Below, piece by piece: positions 10,494-21,869 of a stretch of DNA of 64,000 bases. How positions within the stretch are numbered: position 1 is the first letter of the stretch; each line of letters starts with the position of its first letter. Under the pieces are notes generated by a model. The model saw nothing but the letters and a program-made list of their open reading frames with translations, was not told the DNA's origin and made no database searches. The position numbers and the translations under genes are program-made. The DNA comes from Dendrolimus kikuchii (taxonomy: Eukaryota > Arthropoda > Insecta > Lepidoptera > Lasiocampidae), in assembly GCA_019925095.2 (NCBI GenBank), contig CM034415.1, positions 8,589,001 to 8,653,000 on the forward strand, given 5' to 3'.

Positions 10494-10803
10494 GCGTGCA
10501 GGAACGGAGAAAGAATACAATTTCCTGCGGCCGGGCAGCCTGTCATAAGAGGCGACTAAACAACCCACAGCCAGGTGGTAGGGCATTTGCCCGAACTGGA
10601 TGGCTACCACCCCTGGTCTAAAGTATGTCGCCATAACAACCTTGAGTTGTGTTCCGGCATTAGTGACTAGGTTCTAGTCTCCCTTAAGAGAGCAGCAGCG
10701 CATTTGTAGCAACTTTGGTGTTGCAAATGTCCATAGGCGATGGTAACCGCTTTCCGTTAAGTGGGCCGTCTGCCTCCCTGCTGATCTTCTGCAATAAAAA
10801 AAA
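10494..10803 (+). mobile_element. Family A retroposon with direct repeats
   Basis: Full-length copy from GCGTGCAGGAACGGAG to the A-tail after TGCAATAAAA. Flanks AAAGCTTTTTAT (10482 on) and AAAGCTTATTTAT (10804 on) look like a 12-13 bp target duplication with one indel, supporting retroposition. Confidence 0.88.
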
Positions 10804-11036
10804 AAAGCTTATTTATTAGCTTTATTCGTGGTTGAAGTTGTATATATACAGATTGCGATAGTGTGCGTGTCTGATAGAACGATCAGATGCGATCGTGCCA
10901 TTCACCGCGGATTCCTTTATCTTACTGACGCGATCGTATAAATGCCTTACTATGGGTTAAAATTTGACACACATGCTCCGTACAAGTAATCTCAAAAGTT
11001 AAACGGTGATAGGGCAACAAAATGAGAGACAAAAGA

Positions 11037-11250
11037 GAATAACTAACAAAAGTAACTCACAGAGCTCGCAAAATTAGCAAGTTGAAGTTGCAGTGGGCCA
11101 GTCACGTAGGACGCCCTCCAGCCCGATGGACTGACGACCTGCGCAAGGTCGACGGCAAAGGCTAGATGAAGAATACGGAAGCCCGGGATATGTGGTGCTA
11201 ACTTGAGGCCGCCTACGTTTAGCAGTGGACAGGGGACTGGTTGAAGAAGA
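11037..11250 (+). mobile_element. RTE-like LINE 3' end (family C), deleted
   Basis: Encodes [18 protein letters not shown] and [13 protein letters not shown] in the same order as the longer copy at 46495, with an internal deletion. Confidence 0.75.
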
Positions 11251-11880
11251 AGGGCTAGAGAATGAATGGTAAGATATAGAAACCAGCTATCAATCATATC
11301 TACTTTTAGTCTTACGACATCGAGATACATATTTACTACAAGTAAAGCACGTTCGCCTTCGTAAATTGCAAGAACTGTACCTCTTAGTGCAAATGCATAT
11401 TAGTGATGAAAATCAATTATCACATTTCATCATTCGATTCCCTCTCTATATTTATTAGTTCCGTTTCTTATATATGTAATGAAAAGCAACATTACTTTCC
11501 AATAAACATTAAATTTCTAAAATATTGAATTTACTTTAAAAATTATTTGTATATTTTAGCAGTGGAAGCAGTGAAAAAATTAATTGTGTTTCAATCAAAT
11601 ATGAACATATTATTTTAAATTCTTCAAAATGTTTTTGTGTTTTTAGTATTAACATCTTTTAACATTTTGTGTAAAAATAACCGCATCTTCGAGTCGTTTT
11701 GTTTTTGTATATTGATAATTGATTATGTTTCTGCTTTATACATATTTAAGACCAATAATTACAATAATTGATCAAATTTATGCTGATTTTTAAATTATTG
11801 TTACATATATTTATATTTATTGTAACAAATAGATAACAATTTTTATTGTTATAATATTTTATTTGCTTGTAGGATCTAGT
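11251..11880. other. AT-rich intergenic DNA, nothing recognised
   Basis: No exon or repeat match seen. Confidence 0.45.
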
Positions 11881-12089
11881 AGCGTTTTATTACTGCTCTT
11901 TTAATATAATTGTCAAATGTCAGATCGAGATGCCGCCTCCGCGTTCTGCTGGTGGTCCGAACCTTCATATATTTTTGGAATTTTGTGGAAAAGTACTTAA
12001 ATAAATGTTATAATTTTGGATATTTTGTAATCTGAGGTGCCAATCAAGACTACTGTGATCATAGGCCACATTTAATGTTATTTATTTAG
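11881..12089 (+). other. Candidate 5' UTR exon of the ALG10 transcript
   Basis: A perfect donor (TTTAG|GTAAGT) ends at 12089, and the next good plus-strand acceptor attached to a coding frame is the ALG10 one at 15154. The left edge is not determined. It contains a small upstream ORF. The link to ALG10 is inference. Confidence 0.4.
11930..12004 (+). CDS. Short ORF MPPPRSAGGPNLHIF..., possible uORF
   Basis: 24 codons from ATG 11930 to TAA, with a non-random Pro/Gly-rich start in otherwise AT-rich DNA. It lies upstream of ALG10 on the same strand inside the candidate 5' UTR exon. Alternatively, a weak donor after codon 21 (AAA|GTACTT at 11992) would join in frame to the ALG10 exon at 15155 and add an N-terminal extension. 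ALG10 proteins do not need such an extension, so I favour a uORF or chance. Confidence 0.3.
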   Translation: MPPPRSAGGPNLHIFLEFCGKVLK

Positions 12090-12109
12090 GTAAGTTCATG
12101 TATATCATA

Positions 12110-12588
12110 TAGTCGTTTCAAAATTTGCATTTCATTAAAAAACTGCGTGGGAATGTTAGCTCTTTTAAAGAGTCCTAAAATAACCTGGGCCCTAATTCTA
12201 TCTTCAGGTAAGTCAACCACTGGTGTCATAATGGCTACTTTTGTAAGAAAAACATCCGGGGTTGTGTATAGATATAAGCCCGGATTATTATAAGTAATGA
12301 AGGGGGAAGGGAGAGGGGAGGGAGGAAAACTTACCCCTTCTGCAACTCCTATGTGGACAAAAACTATTAGGTTTTTTTAGAAAACTAAGAACAAAAGTTG
12401 CTCAAAATTATATGTACATATTTTCGGCTCAGTACAGGGTAAGCTATAACCCTGACCATCATTTCTCAACCTGGGGTCATATTTGTTAATAAAGAGGGTC
12501 GCAGTCTAATAAAAACACAAGGCCTCTATACAAATCAAACATATAAATAAAGTATTAATTAAAATTTTACTTAATTTCGTAGTAAAGG
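12110..12588. other. Presumed ALG10 5' intron, no feature seen
   Basis: Unique AT-rich DNA, with a purine-rich patch near 12300-12330. Confidence 0.4.
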
Positions 12589-12904
12589 TGTTTTTTTTTT
12601 TATTGCAGGAGATCAGTAGACAGGCAGACAGCCCACTTGATGGAAAGCAGTTACCATCGCCTATAGACATTTGCAACAGCAAAGTTGCTTCAAATGCGCT
12701 GCTGCTCTCTTAAGGGAAACTGGAACCTGGTCATTAATGCCGGAACACAACTCAAGGTTGTTATGGCGACATACTTTAGACCAGGGGTGGTAGCCATCCA
12801 GTCAGGCAAATGCCCTACCACCTGGCTGTGGGTTGTTAAGTCGCCTCTTATGACAGGCCGCCTGGCCGCAGGAAATTGTATTCTTTCTCTGTTCCTGCAC
12901 GGAT
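12589..12904 (-). mobile_element. Family A retroposon, full length
   Basis: Reverse-oriented copy from the T-run and TATTGCAGGAGATCAG to CTGTTCCTGCACGG. Confidence 0.88.
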
Positions 12905-13644
12905 AAAAGCAAGACTTTTTTTTGTTAAAGCTTATGTTTTCACATTATCAAAGCACTGGCAATTTTTAAAAAAGTATTTTTAAATATTCTATTTACTTTT
13001 CTATAACTTTTTTTCCATTCCTTCTGTCACTGTAATAGTGAATACATGAATTGCTTCTGGCCCAAGCCTAATCTATTATCTTCCATGTTAGTACAGCTTT
13101 CTAAACTGCAACTCTGTGTGGGATACAAACTCCACATCCTTTTATATGGGTCACAAGACTTTTTACATAAGTTTTTTTTTTGTGGGTCGCATCATAAAAA
13201 TAATTAAGACAATGATGTAGACCACATTGGGCCTTATTGGCTTGAATTTACAAACTATTGAAGTTAAATATTGATATTCTGCCATTGAATAAACCATGGC
13301 TTTCAAAAAAATTCAAGAGATTCTTCCATTGGATGATTAGTACAATTTATTTATATTTTCCTTGTTTTATTTTAGTAATGTGTTTTATTGCTTAAGTTTG
13401 TAAGGATGCAGGTTCATTGACAGAGCCGGATTTTCCTTAAGTACCCGGGCACCCTGAAAAATACCGAAAACCACCATTACATTTCTGTTACATTAATTAA
13501 TCCGCTAGCTAAATTGTATCTAATTTTCCTCCTTCTCAGTTTGTCCTTCGACAAAAGCCTCCCTCAAGCTATTTGATGCCCATTTCTCTCTGTCATTACA
13601 GGTTCTGGTTACTCTATATATAATCAATGATTATATTACATGTA
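12905..13644. other. No gene or clear repeat seen
   Basis: AT-rich, with poly-T runs. Presumed intron or spacer. Confidence 0.4.
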
Positions 13645-13843
13645 TTTGCCAGGTGGTAGGGTATTTTCCTGAAACAACAACCTTGAGTTGTGTTCCAGCA
13701 TTAGTGGCCAGGTTCTAGTCTCTCCTAAGAGAGCAGCATCGCATTTGTAGCCTTTGATGTTGCAAATGTCCATAGGCGATGGTAACTGTTTTTCATTAAG
13801 TGGGCCTTCTGCCTGTCTGCTGAACTCATGCAATAAAAAATAT
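13645..13843 (+). mobile_element. Family A retroposon, 5'-truncated
   Basis: Begins inside the family at CCAGGTGGTAGGGTATTT and ends with TGCAATAAAAAA. Confidence 0.8.
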
Positions 13844-14049
13844 TGTACTGTATACAACGTGTGACTGTGTTGATGACTTGTGTTGTATACTACATACACT
13901 ATACATAGTATTCTATATATAAACACTTAAGTCCTTTACTTGTACCTATGTACATATACAGTGACTTCCAATATAGAACTATAGTGGTCCCATTCACTTT
14001 ATAACTTATATATTTATAACTGCAATCTACTGTATTATTATATTACCTA

Positions 14050-15075
14050 CTAGCTGCGCTCGTGGTTTGACCCGTGTGGTGATGGAACGGCTACACCCAC
14101 TTGCCAGAATTTCATTTACCATAATTTCATCTGCTATACCGGTCAACAGACATAATATTGTGTCTTATAATTTTATATGTCATACTCATTGTTTACTATA
14201 TTAGTCACGTGCTAGAAACTTTGTTTCCCATAAAGTCAATTTCAATAACATCATTTGTTATCATCATTGTAAGGCGTAATTATCATATGCCATAACATCA
14301 TTTGCCATCAAAATTGCTTCTAGAAAAAATCATAAAATCGGTTTAAACTAAATGATCAATAGGTTTAGGTTTGGTTAGGTTAGGTTAGTTTAGAACATGA
14401 AAAACAATGCACGAGCCGAGCGAGCGAAGCAAGTGTGCCGCGGCAGCGCCCGGCGAAGTGCTAGAAAGCCAATCGCATTTTAGTACAAAGGCGTTAGGTT
14501 AATTTTCTACGGAAGCGACTTTTAGTATGGGCGTTGAAATATTCTGTTAAATAATATTATTGCAATTAATGAAATGGATAACAATACATATGGCACTTGT
14601 GTCATCATGGAATCTAATGTACGGGCAAACAAGAGAATGTCACATAACTTTTATGGTAAACAAACAATTTGGGCATATGAGTATTATTGCTTATATTTTT
14701 AGGGCAAACAATAGACAACCGGTGATGGAAAATCGTTATATTTTGGATACATACATACATACATACATAACTTCACGCCAGTTCCCTTGCGGGGTAGGCA
14801 CGAACAACAGAGTGCCATTTAGGCTTATTCTTACACACCTCACTTGCCTCTTTGACATTCATAACTCTTGTCATGCACACTCGTCTGTTCTTAAGGCTCC
14901 TTATTTTGGATAAGTCACACTATATCTTTATAACCTATGTGTTACCTATATTATTGTAAAGTTTCATCAAAATTCATTGAGTAGTTTTCGTGTGAAAGAG
15001 TAACATACATACATCCATCCCTACATCCATACATTGTTACAAACTTTTGCGTTTATAATATTTATAGAGAAGAGA
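14050..15075 (-). mobile_element. Helitron-like or TIR-type element with LINE insertion
   Basis: The plus strand begins CTAGCTGCGCTCGTGG after TA, a form shared with other elements here whose minus-strand 3' end reads CTAG before T. It ends near TTTGCGTTTATAATATT. It holds the GGTTAGG/GAGCCGAGCGAGCG hub (14356-14470) and a LINE tail (14745-14922). Boundaries are approximate. Confidence 0.45.
14745..14922 (-). mobile_element. LINE 3' end, family B, with (TATG)n tail
   Basis: Reverse copy: ATACATACATAC, AACTTCACGCCAGTTCCC, then sequence encoding the common C terminus (PARELA stop on the minus strand). Confidence 0.85.
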
Positions 15076-15154
15076 TAACACAAAATGTGTATTTCATTTC
15101 TAATTTGTTCTTTTTAATGCTTTGTACTAAAAATTGTTTTTTTTTAAATTCCAG

Positions 15155-16606
15155 ATTACCATCATGAAAACAACAGAGAGATACTATCTGATTCTCTTCT
15201 CAGCCATCGCAGCATACTATGTATCATCAAAGTACATCTTTGATCAAGTATATGACACCATCCATATAGTGATTGATGAGCAGTTCCATATACCCCAAGC
15301 AGAGGCTTATTGCAATGGAAACTATTCATATTGGGACCCAAAAATCACAACTTTACCAGGATTGTATTTAATTTCCTCAGCTTTCTTAGGAACACACTTC
15401 CCCTGTACAACTTATTACCTACGTTTCATCAATTTAATAGCATCCTGTGTGAATTTGTTCCTTTTTGGTTCAATTTTGAAGTACGTATACTTTCTTGGTA
15501 CGAGCCAGTTGAAGGTTGTCCTACAGGCACTCAGTCTAACGTTGTTACCGCCATTGTATTTCTTTTCCCATGTTTACTACACAGATACACTGTCATTGAC
15601 ATTTCTATTAGCATTTTCGAGGTTATGTTTTACAAATAGATATAAAACATTGATATTTTTCTTTGGTGTATACAGTGTGATTATGAGGCAGACGAATATT
15701 GCATGGGTAGCAATGGTGTTTGGTCATAAGTTACTAGATTTACTTATCAAAAGCTCTAGAGTGTTCGGTAACATCTATGTAACAGATATAAAACTAAGCA
15801 AGAATTCTTCTATTGCAAGAGACATTGATTCGTCAAAACTGAAACGTTATTATAACCTCCTTGATGTTTACAATGCATTAAAGTACCACATTATGACATG
15901 TTTTACAACATTTTTCAAGTTTATAGGTTTCCAAGAGGTTATGATTCTATTTACTCATTGCCTTGTATTACTATCATTCGTAATATTTGTTATGTACAAT
16001 GGATCTATAGTTCTTGGTGATAAAAAAGCTCACGAAGCATCTATGAATTTGCCCCAGTTGCTATATTTCTTGGTGTTTTATGGTGTTTTTGGACTGCCAT
16101 ACGTTTTTGCTAAGTTACCATCGACTCTGAGATTGATTTTGAGTAATAAATTAAATGCTTTGCTACTAGCCGTGATATTTTTGATTATTGTACACTTTAA
16201 CACAGTGATACATCCATATTTGCTTGCGGATAATAGACATTTCACATTTTATATATGGAATAGATGGTATGGTAAATATGATTTTGCTATATACGCAACA
16301 GTTCCTCTGTATGTATTCTTATATTTCAGTTTATATGACAATTTAAGAAATCAAAATTGCATATCGTTCTTACTTCCATACTTCATATGTGTGTCTTTAG
16401 TACTAGGCTTGCAAAAGATGTTAGAAATTCGCTATTTCTTAATACCATACATTATTTTGAGGTTAAGATTTGCCAGACCATCATATATAGTAGTTATGTT
16501 TGAGTTTGTATGGTATTTGCTTATAAATTATGCGGCGTTTTATGTGTTTTTCACTAAGGAGGTTATGTGGCATGATTTTGATTACGTCCAAAGAATTATA
16601 TGGTAA
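15155..16606 (+). CDS. ALG10: Dol-P-Glc:Glc2Man9GlcNAc2-PP-dolichol alpha-1,2-glucosyltransferase
   Basis: ALG10 adds the third, terminal glucose to the dolichol-linked N-glycan precursor in the ER lumen, with Dol-P-Glc as donor. The coding region is ATG 15164 to TAA 16604-16606, 480 residues, close to the usual family length. The N-terminal luminal loop has IDEQFHIPQAEAYC at about 37-50 (acidic pair D38/E39 typical of GT-C enzymes), then WDPKITTLPGLY at about 57-68. Further on are MRQTN, the HEASMNLPQLLYF block, LADNRHFTFYIW at about 354-365, LEIRYFLIPY, and the usual ending VQRIIW. There are about ten or more hydrophobic membrane segments. The start is the first ATG after the acceptor TTTTAAATTCCAG (exon from 15155), which implies a 5' UTR intron. 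The frame is intact, with no retrocopy marks such as a poly(A) tail. Identification from motifs is firm. Confidence 0.96.
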   Translation: MTIMKTTERYYLILFSAIAAYYVSSKYIFDQVYDTIHIVIDEQFHIPQAEAYCNGNYSYWDPKITTLPGLYLISSAFLGTHFPCTTYYLRFINLIASCVNLFLFGSILKYVYFLGTSQLKVVLQALSLTLLPPLYFFSHVYYTDTLSLTFLLAFSRLCFTNRYKTLIFFFGVYSVIMRQTNIAWVAMVFGHKLLDLLIKSSRVFGNIYVTDIKLSKNSSIARDIDSSKLKRYYNLLDVYNALKYHIMTCFTTFFKFIGFQEVMILFTHCLVLLSFVIFVMYNGSIVLGDKKAHEASMNLPQLLYFLVFYGVFGLPYVFAKLPSTLRLILSNKLNALLLAVIFLIIVHFNTVIHPYLLADNRHFTFYIWNRWYGKYDFAIYATVPLYVFLYFSLYDNLRNQNCISFLLPYFICVSLVLGLQKMLEIRYFLIPYIILRLRFARPSYIVVMFEFVWYLLINYAAFYVFFTKEVMWHDFDYVQRIIW

Positions 16607-17214
16607 TATTAAAGTTATGATTAAGGCATAAGAATGAGACAGGTGACCGTGACACGTGACAGAGGATTAGTTTTATGTTGTTCTTGAAAGATGTGGTAAT
16701 GATTCGGTTCTCTACACTGTACTAAAAGAACCGTTTTACATTAGCAAACGTTAGTTGGAATATTAGATTATTCGGTCAGTGCTCAGAGCATCAGTCACCG
16801 ACTTCACAGTCTTGTGTAGTTCTATTAGGGACCGATATGATTGAACAAAGATCGAAAAGTTCTAATGACCAAATAGTAATATTAAGGTGAATTTGTTCAG
16901 CGACTGAATTGTATTAGAAAGCAGCGCTCACTTGGATGATCGAATAAGTCGAAGTCGAGTGGATTGTGACACTACATATCCGCTTTATATGCAATTGTGT
17001 GAAAATAATTTAAAGCGTGAGACAGTGACAAGTGACCGCGACAGGTCGCCTGTCGCAGTCACTTGTCTATTGTATGTATCGATTGACCCTTTTTTCTGCT
17101 ACACCTACATCGCCAGATTAGCTAACAATTTTGTTTAATGTAGATTGCCTGGAAGAGATCGCTTTAAACCTGGCCACCTATTGTATTGTCTAGAAAGTAT
17201 TCTAAATATGTATT
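16607..17214. other. 3' flank of ALG10, no second gene seen
   Basis: Contains phrases rich in GTGAC/GTCAC and the hairpin at 17027-17067. No clear poly(A) signal identified. Confidence 0.4.
17027..17067. repeat. 41-nt near-perfect hairpin
   Basis: GACAAGTGACCGCGACAGG then TCG then CCTGTCGCAGTCACTTGTC: 19-nt arms with one mismatch. Confidence 0.85.
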
Positions 17215-17572
17215 TTGGTAATGAGAGTTGGTCTGAAAGAGAGTGTCGGGGTGAAGGTAAGGAAAGGAATGCTCCGGTGGTTCGGGCATGTGGAAAGAAT
17301 GCATGATGAAAGAATGAATAAACAGATATACAATGCAAAAGTGGATGGATGCAGAAGTCGTGGAAGGCCACGACACACCTTCCATGATCAAATTGATCGT
17401 GTACTAGCAGAAGGTGATGTCAGGAGCCTTAAGAACAGACGAGCGTGCATGACAAGAGTTATGAATGTCATAGAAGCAAGTGAGGTATGTAAGAATAAGC
17501 CTAAATGGCGCTCTGTTGTTCGTGCCTACCCCGCAAGGGAACTGGCGTGAAGTTATGTATGTATGTATGTAT
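17215..17572 (+). mobile_element. LINE 3' end, family B
   Basis: Encodes [43 protein letters not shown] and ends PARELA stop, then (TATG)n. This is the RT C-terminal region of an RTE/CR1-like element. Truncated at the 5' end. Confidence 0.9.
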
Positions 17573-18310
17573 TTTGGTAATTGTTATATTTTGGTGTGCA
17601 GTTTAAGTGTTCTATTTATCTCTATCTACTGATATTGTTAATAGGGTAGTCTGTTTATGTATCGCTGTCGACTGTCGCACGTCTCGGTCAACCTTAAGAC
17701 TGTAAAATATTATTATAAACATGAAGTCAATTGAATTTTAGAATTAAGAAAGAAAATAGGTTATTTAATTGATAGTAGGTTGTGTATAATGAAATTAATA
17801 CTATTTGATACTGTATATTAAGAGCAAAACATAAATGCGTACTTGAAGTTAGTATGCGTCATTTCGCGGTAGACAGCTGTAAGGTTCACATACGGAGCTG
17901 AGAAAAGAGTGTTGCGCTTTCGTTCTTCCGTACTTGGACTCGCATGCCATCTCTTTCGCACAACACCGTAAGGCGTAATAAACGTTAATACTTGGGTGGA
18001 CCTGTGCAAACTTAAGGAACTAACTTCACTCGAAGCGCATTTAAGTTTTGCGCGTACAGCAATTGGACTTGGGCTTGAATATTTTGTCCTTGTTCCATCT
18101 GGGATAATGTTAGTGTTAACAACTGTGGCCAAATGCATCTTGTTTATAGCGTTAAAAATAACTGTTAACGATTAGCTGTATTAGTTTTTATACAGACGTT
18201 ATCTGTCAATGTTTAACGTCATTACCAAATAACGCAATTAAATTTATTTCTACATCTACGTGAAACGATAATTAACGCTAACATTATTCCAGGTAGCGTA
18301 GTGACATTGA
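17573..18310. other. Intergenic DNA, nothing firmly recognised
   Basis: A 106-codon minus-strand frame (17818-18138) lacks splice or domain support. Confidence 0.4.
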
Positions 18311-18598
18311 GCGCAATATACAGCAAAGCTTCTGACCTATGTCAGCAACTTTTTGTCGGCGGGCTAGTTGGCGGCTTCACTTATTGCGAGTCGGAAAATT
18401 TTGTCGGCGGCTTGAGATGAACAAAAAATATATTACGTCATTACGGTTTGAGTGTTGCCGGGACTGAGCGCTTGCATACGCAAGCTGCCGACATGCCGCC
18501 AATATGTCGGCGGGCAACACACGCGGGCGCACGTTGCCGACAAGATTCTTTTCATATAGACCGCCGGGTTTTGTCGACGGCTTTGGTGTGTATTGCGC
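18311..18598. mobile_element. TIR element rich in GTCGGCGG
   Basis: The ends GCGCAATATACAGCAAAGC and the reverse complement of GCTTTGGTGTGTATTGCGC match. Internally the motif TTGTCGGCGG recurs in both orientations. 288 bp, non-coding. TSD unclear. Confidence 0.65.
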
Positions 18599-18794
18599 AT
18601 TAGAATAACAGTATGATAGAAGAATCGCAGAAAAGAGAATAATCCATTAAAAACAATAGTTCCGAAAGCTCATGAATCTTATGGCGCTAGATGGCGCCAT
18701 GGGTGAATCACTCTAGTTGATGGTTTTTTTTTTTTAGCAAATAATTGTGTCTTGTTGAATATCTCAGTTCTTTAGTGAAAGTTGCCACAGTCAT

Positions 18795-19010
18795 CATCAT
18801 CTGGGCGTTAAATCCCGGTTGCGTTCCGAGCGTTCGCTCCGACGCCTTGGGTCTAATTTCTTACTTTTTCTTCTCCGCTTCGCGCGGTCTTTAGCATCCC
18901 CCATTTTGAGAATATTGGTACGCATGTCATCCTTCGCAACGTCAGCCAAAAATCTTGGGCCTTCCCCTTCGACCGGGGCCTGGCGCAGCATGGCTAGACA
19001 TTTGTCAAAA
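18795..19010 (-). mobile_element. RTE-like LINE 3' end, family D
   Basis: The minus strand encodes APVEGEGPRFLADVAKDDMR, TNILKMGDAKDRAK. A plus-strand relative lies at 52020-52330. Confidence 0.75.
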
Positions 19011-19033
19011 ACTCACAATATGAATTACTTGAG

Positions 19034-19287
19034 CACAGCAGAGTGATAGCTCACCTGATGGAAAGTGGTTACAGTCACCTATGGACACTTGCAACACCAA
19101 AAGCGTTCCTAATCTGCTGCCCGCTTCAAAAGGGGCTGGAGCCTGACAACTGACGCCACACGACTCAAGTTTGTTATGACTGCTATGAGTGATACTATCA
19201 TCTGGCTGTGGGTTGTATTGTCGCCTCGTACAAGAGGTAACCCGTCCGCAAAAATTATTATTCGTTTTCTGTTTCTACACGGATATG
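19034..19287 (-). mobile_element. Family A retroposon, old copy
   Basis: Diverged but collinear: CTGATGGAAAGTGGTTACAG, CTATGGACACTTGCAACACC, GTGGGTTGTATTGTCGCC. Confidence 0.7.
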
Positions 19288-20991
19288 GAGGGTAGAGGTA
19301 AGAAGAACCATCTCTGTGTATGAAGAAGCGTCCATCGAAATGCATTAAATTAGGGTGGCGCCACTTTGGCATCAGGGTGAATTTTAAAGAAAGCGCCAAA
19401 AGTTATTATAGTGTTTTATTTTTATAAAATTAAAGAACGGTTAGTTATAACTGTTTGATAACAGTTTAATGTCACCAACTACTCTAGTCGCTAAAGATAT
19501 TAATTTTTTGAACTCGGCATACTTCGTTTCGTCTACAACGGCTGCATTCATACCATACCCTTTGTCTACATCAGCGCCATTGTGGACGGTTTTTGAACTG
19601 TTATTTACAGCTTACAACTGGACACTTCAACTATTTTCCGATATGAGATGATTCTTCTCTACCCTCCATATACACGGGTAAAATGTGCCAATTGCTAAAA
19701 ATAATTGAAACTGCATTTAAAGATTTTAAAAGAGTTGCCTTGGCTCATCTGGGTTTCGAACCGACCAAATCTATACAGATTAACAATATAGAAGTGTCTG
19801 TTTGTAATGTCAAAATAACAGGTTTTACTAAATGCATATTATATTAAAAAATCGTTTTTTTTTTGTCTTTCTGAATGTTCACGACACGAATTATTACTTA
19901 TATTTTGAAGTCGGTCCACTCCTCAAGTCTTTAGCTAAAGGAAGCCGTGATATTTAACGTGCATTGTTTTCCTCATTATGAACGCAAGATAAAAATATGT
20001 ATGTATTTGAACGCATATCGTTTTGACTCGGGAGTTAGAAAGGAGACATTTGAAAAAAGAAGTCGCTTATGAATTTGAAAATGGAATACTGTTCAATTCG
20101 CATTTATTTATGTATTTAATTTATTTGGGAAATACACAATAATTTTATTTAAGATCAATACTAAGTTCTTGTTTTAAACCCAAAAATATTCTATTCTATT
20201 CGAGACAAACACGCTAAAAATCTAAATTAATTAATTAATTTAAAATTAAGTATTAGAAAGAAAAGAAAGACGGAATAAATTTATTTGAAGAAACTAATTG
20301 AAAATTGAAAAACTATTAAAACTAAATGTTAAAAATATATAAACTAAACTAAACTATAAATAAAGCTATACTTACAAAATAGCATAAATCTATGCACAAT
20401 AATTATAATTCTTACAATATAAAACACATAACTGAATACACATATCAACTAAGTTTCCACTAAAAAAATAATCCTTGTTACGCATTTGGCTCGTACAACT
20501 ATAAGAAAATTATAATAAATTTGATTCAATATTGGAAAATTAGATAAAAAGAATTAAATAATACAATACAACACAAAACAAAAACTACAATTTGTCTATT
20601 TATCTATATCATTCTTAAATCATAATTATCATGTCATAAATAAATCGTGATACATGTTAAAAATAAAAGTCATATTAAAAAAAAAAATGATAATATTAAT
20701 TAAATCAAAGTCAAAATAATAAAAATAAAGTATACGAGTATATATGAAATTAGTAGAACGTCATTAGTTTTATTTTTTCTTTTTAATTTCAGTTTTATAC
20801 TTAAATAAATTGCCTATAAAAAATAATTTGTTTTTTGGATTGTTGTTGGTGTCGTTGACTGGAGTAATTTGTAAAATTATTTCAAACATTATCTTCTTCC
20901 TATGATAGTCTAATAAGTGCTATAAGACAGTACCTTAAATGAACACTAATTTTAAAAAAATATTTCCTAGAAATCAAAACTTTCTCGATAA
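19288..20991. other. AT-rich intergenic DNA, no gene seen
   Basis: Very A+T-rich, especially 20100-20760. No exon with splice sites and no internal repeat match. Confidence 0.5.
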
Positions 20992-21318
20992 TCTATATAT
21001 ATAAAAAAAGTCGTGTTAGTTACACTATTTATAACTCAAGAACAGCTATACCGATTTGGCTGAAAATTGGTGGAGAGGTAGTTTAGAACCAGGAGACGGA
21101 CATAGGATACTTTTTATCCCGTTGGAACCGGTAGGTGGCGCTGAGATCGGGTTCTAGAATCCTCCTAATCACCTGGACCGATTTTGGTGATTTTGTTTTT
21201 GTGTTTGAGTGGGTCCCCGGATGGTTTAAGTTTAAATCCACAATTGGAACCGATAGGTGGCACTGGGATCGGGTTCTAGATTTTTATTTTTTGAGAGCAG
21301 GACAACGTCTGCCGCTAG
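20992..21318 (+). mobile_element. Non-autonomous Helitron
   Basis: Starts TCTATATATATAAAAAAAGT after A and ends GTCTGCCGCTAG before T: the TC...CTAG termini and A|T insertion site expected of Helitrons. 327 bp. The body includes CGATTTGGCTGAAAATTGG and a GGTCCCCGGATGG block shared with 21548 and 43371. Confidence 0.8.
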
Positions 21319-21547
21319 TTATGTATATATTTTATCAAGAAAGTTTTGATTTCATGGAAAAAATACATTTTAAAAATTAGTGTTCATTTAAAATGCTATC
21401 TTAGAGCACTTATTAGATTTTCATAGGAATATGATCTTATCTTCTTTTTTAATACAATTAATAAAATTGCATTCATATCAACGGAAAACACGGCTAAATC
21501 GTTATCTATCTTGATAAAGTACGACGTGTAGGTGATCGTAAGTGTAA

Positions 21548-21863
21548 TCTTTTATATAAAAATGAATCGTAGAAATGTATACACGCACATAACTTGAGAA
21601 CGACTTTACCGATTTTGATTAAACTTTTTGTATGTGTTTGGGTGGGTCCCCGGATGGTTTAGATTTACAACTGAAACTGGCAGGTGGCGTTGGGATCGGG
21701 TTTTAGGATCCTCCTAATCTCCTGAGCCAATTTTGATGATTTTGTTTTTGTGTTTAAATGGGTCCCCGGATGGTTTAGATTCACAACTGAAACCGGTAGG
21801 TGGCACTAGAATCAGGGCCTAAATTTTTATTCATTCAGGGCAGGACAACGTCTGCAGGGACAG
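21548..21863 (+). mobile_element. Helitron relative, degenerate ends
   Basis: Same body as 20992-21318, with the GTGGGTCCCCGGATGGTTTA block twice and ACAACGTCTGC near the end, but no CTAG. Confidence 0.65.
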
Positions 21864-21869
21864 TTGGTA

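Noticed and set aside
15310..15639. Plus-strand ORF of 109 codons inside ALG10
   Set aside because: Alternative-frame shadow of the ALG10 coding region.
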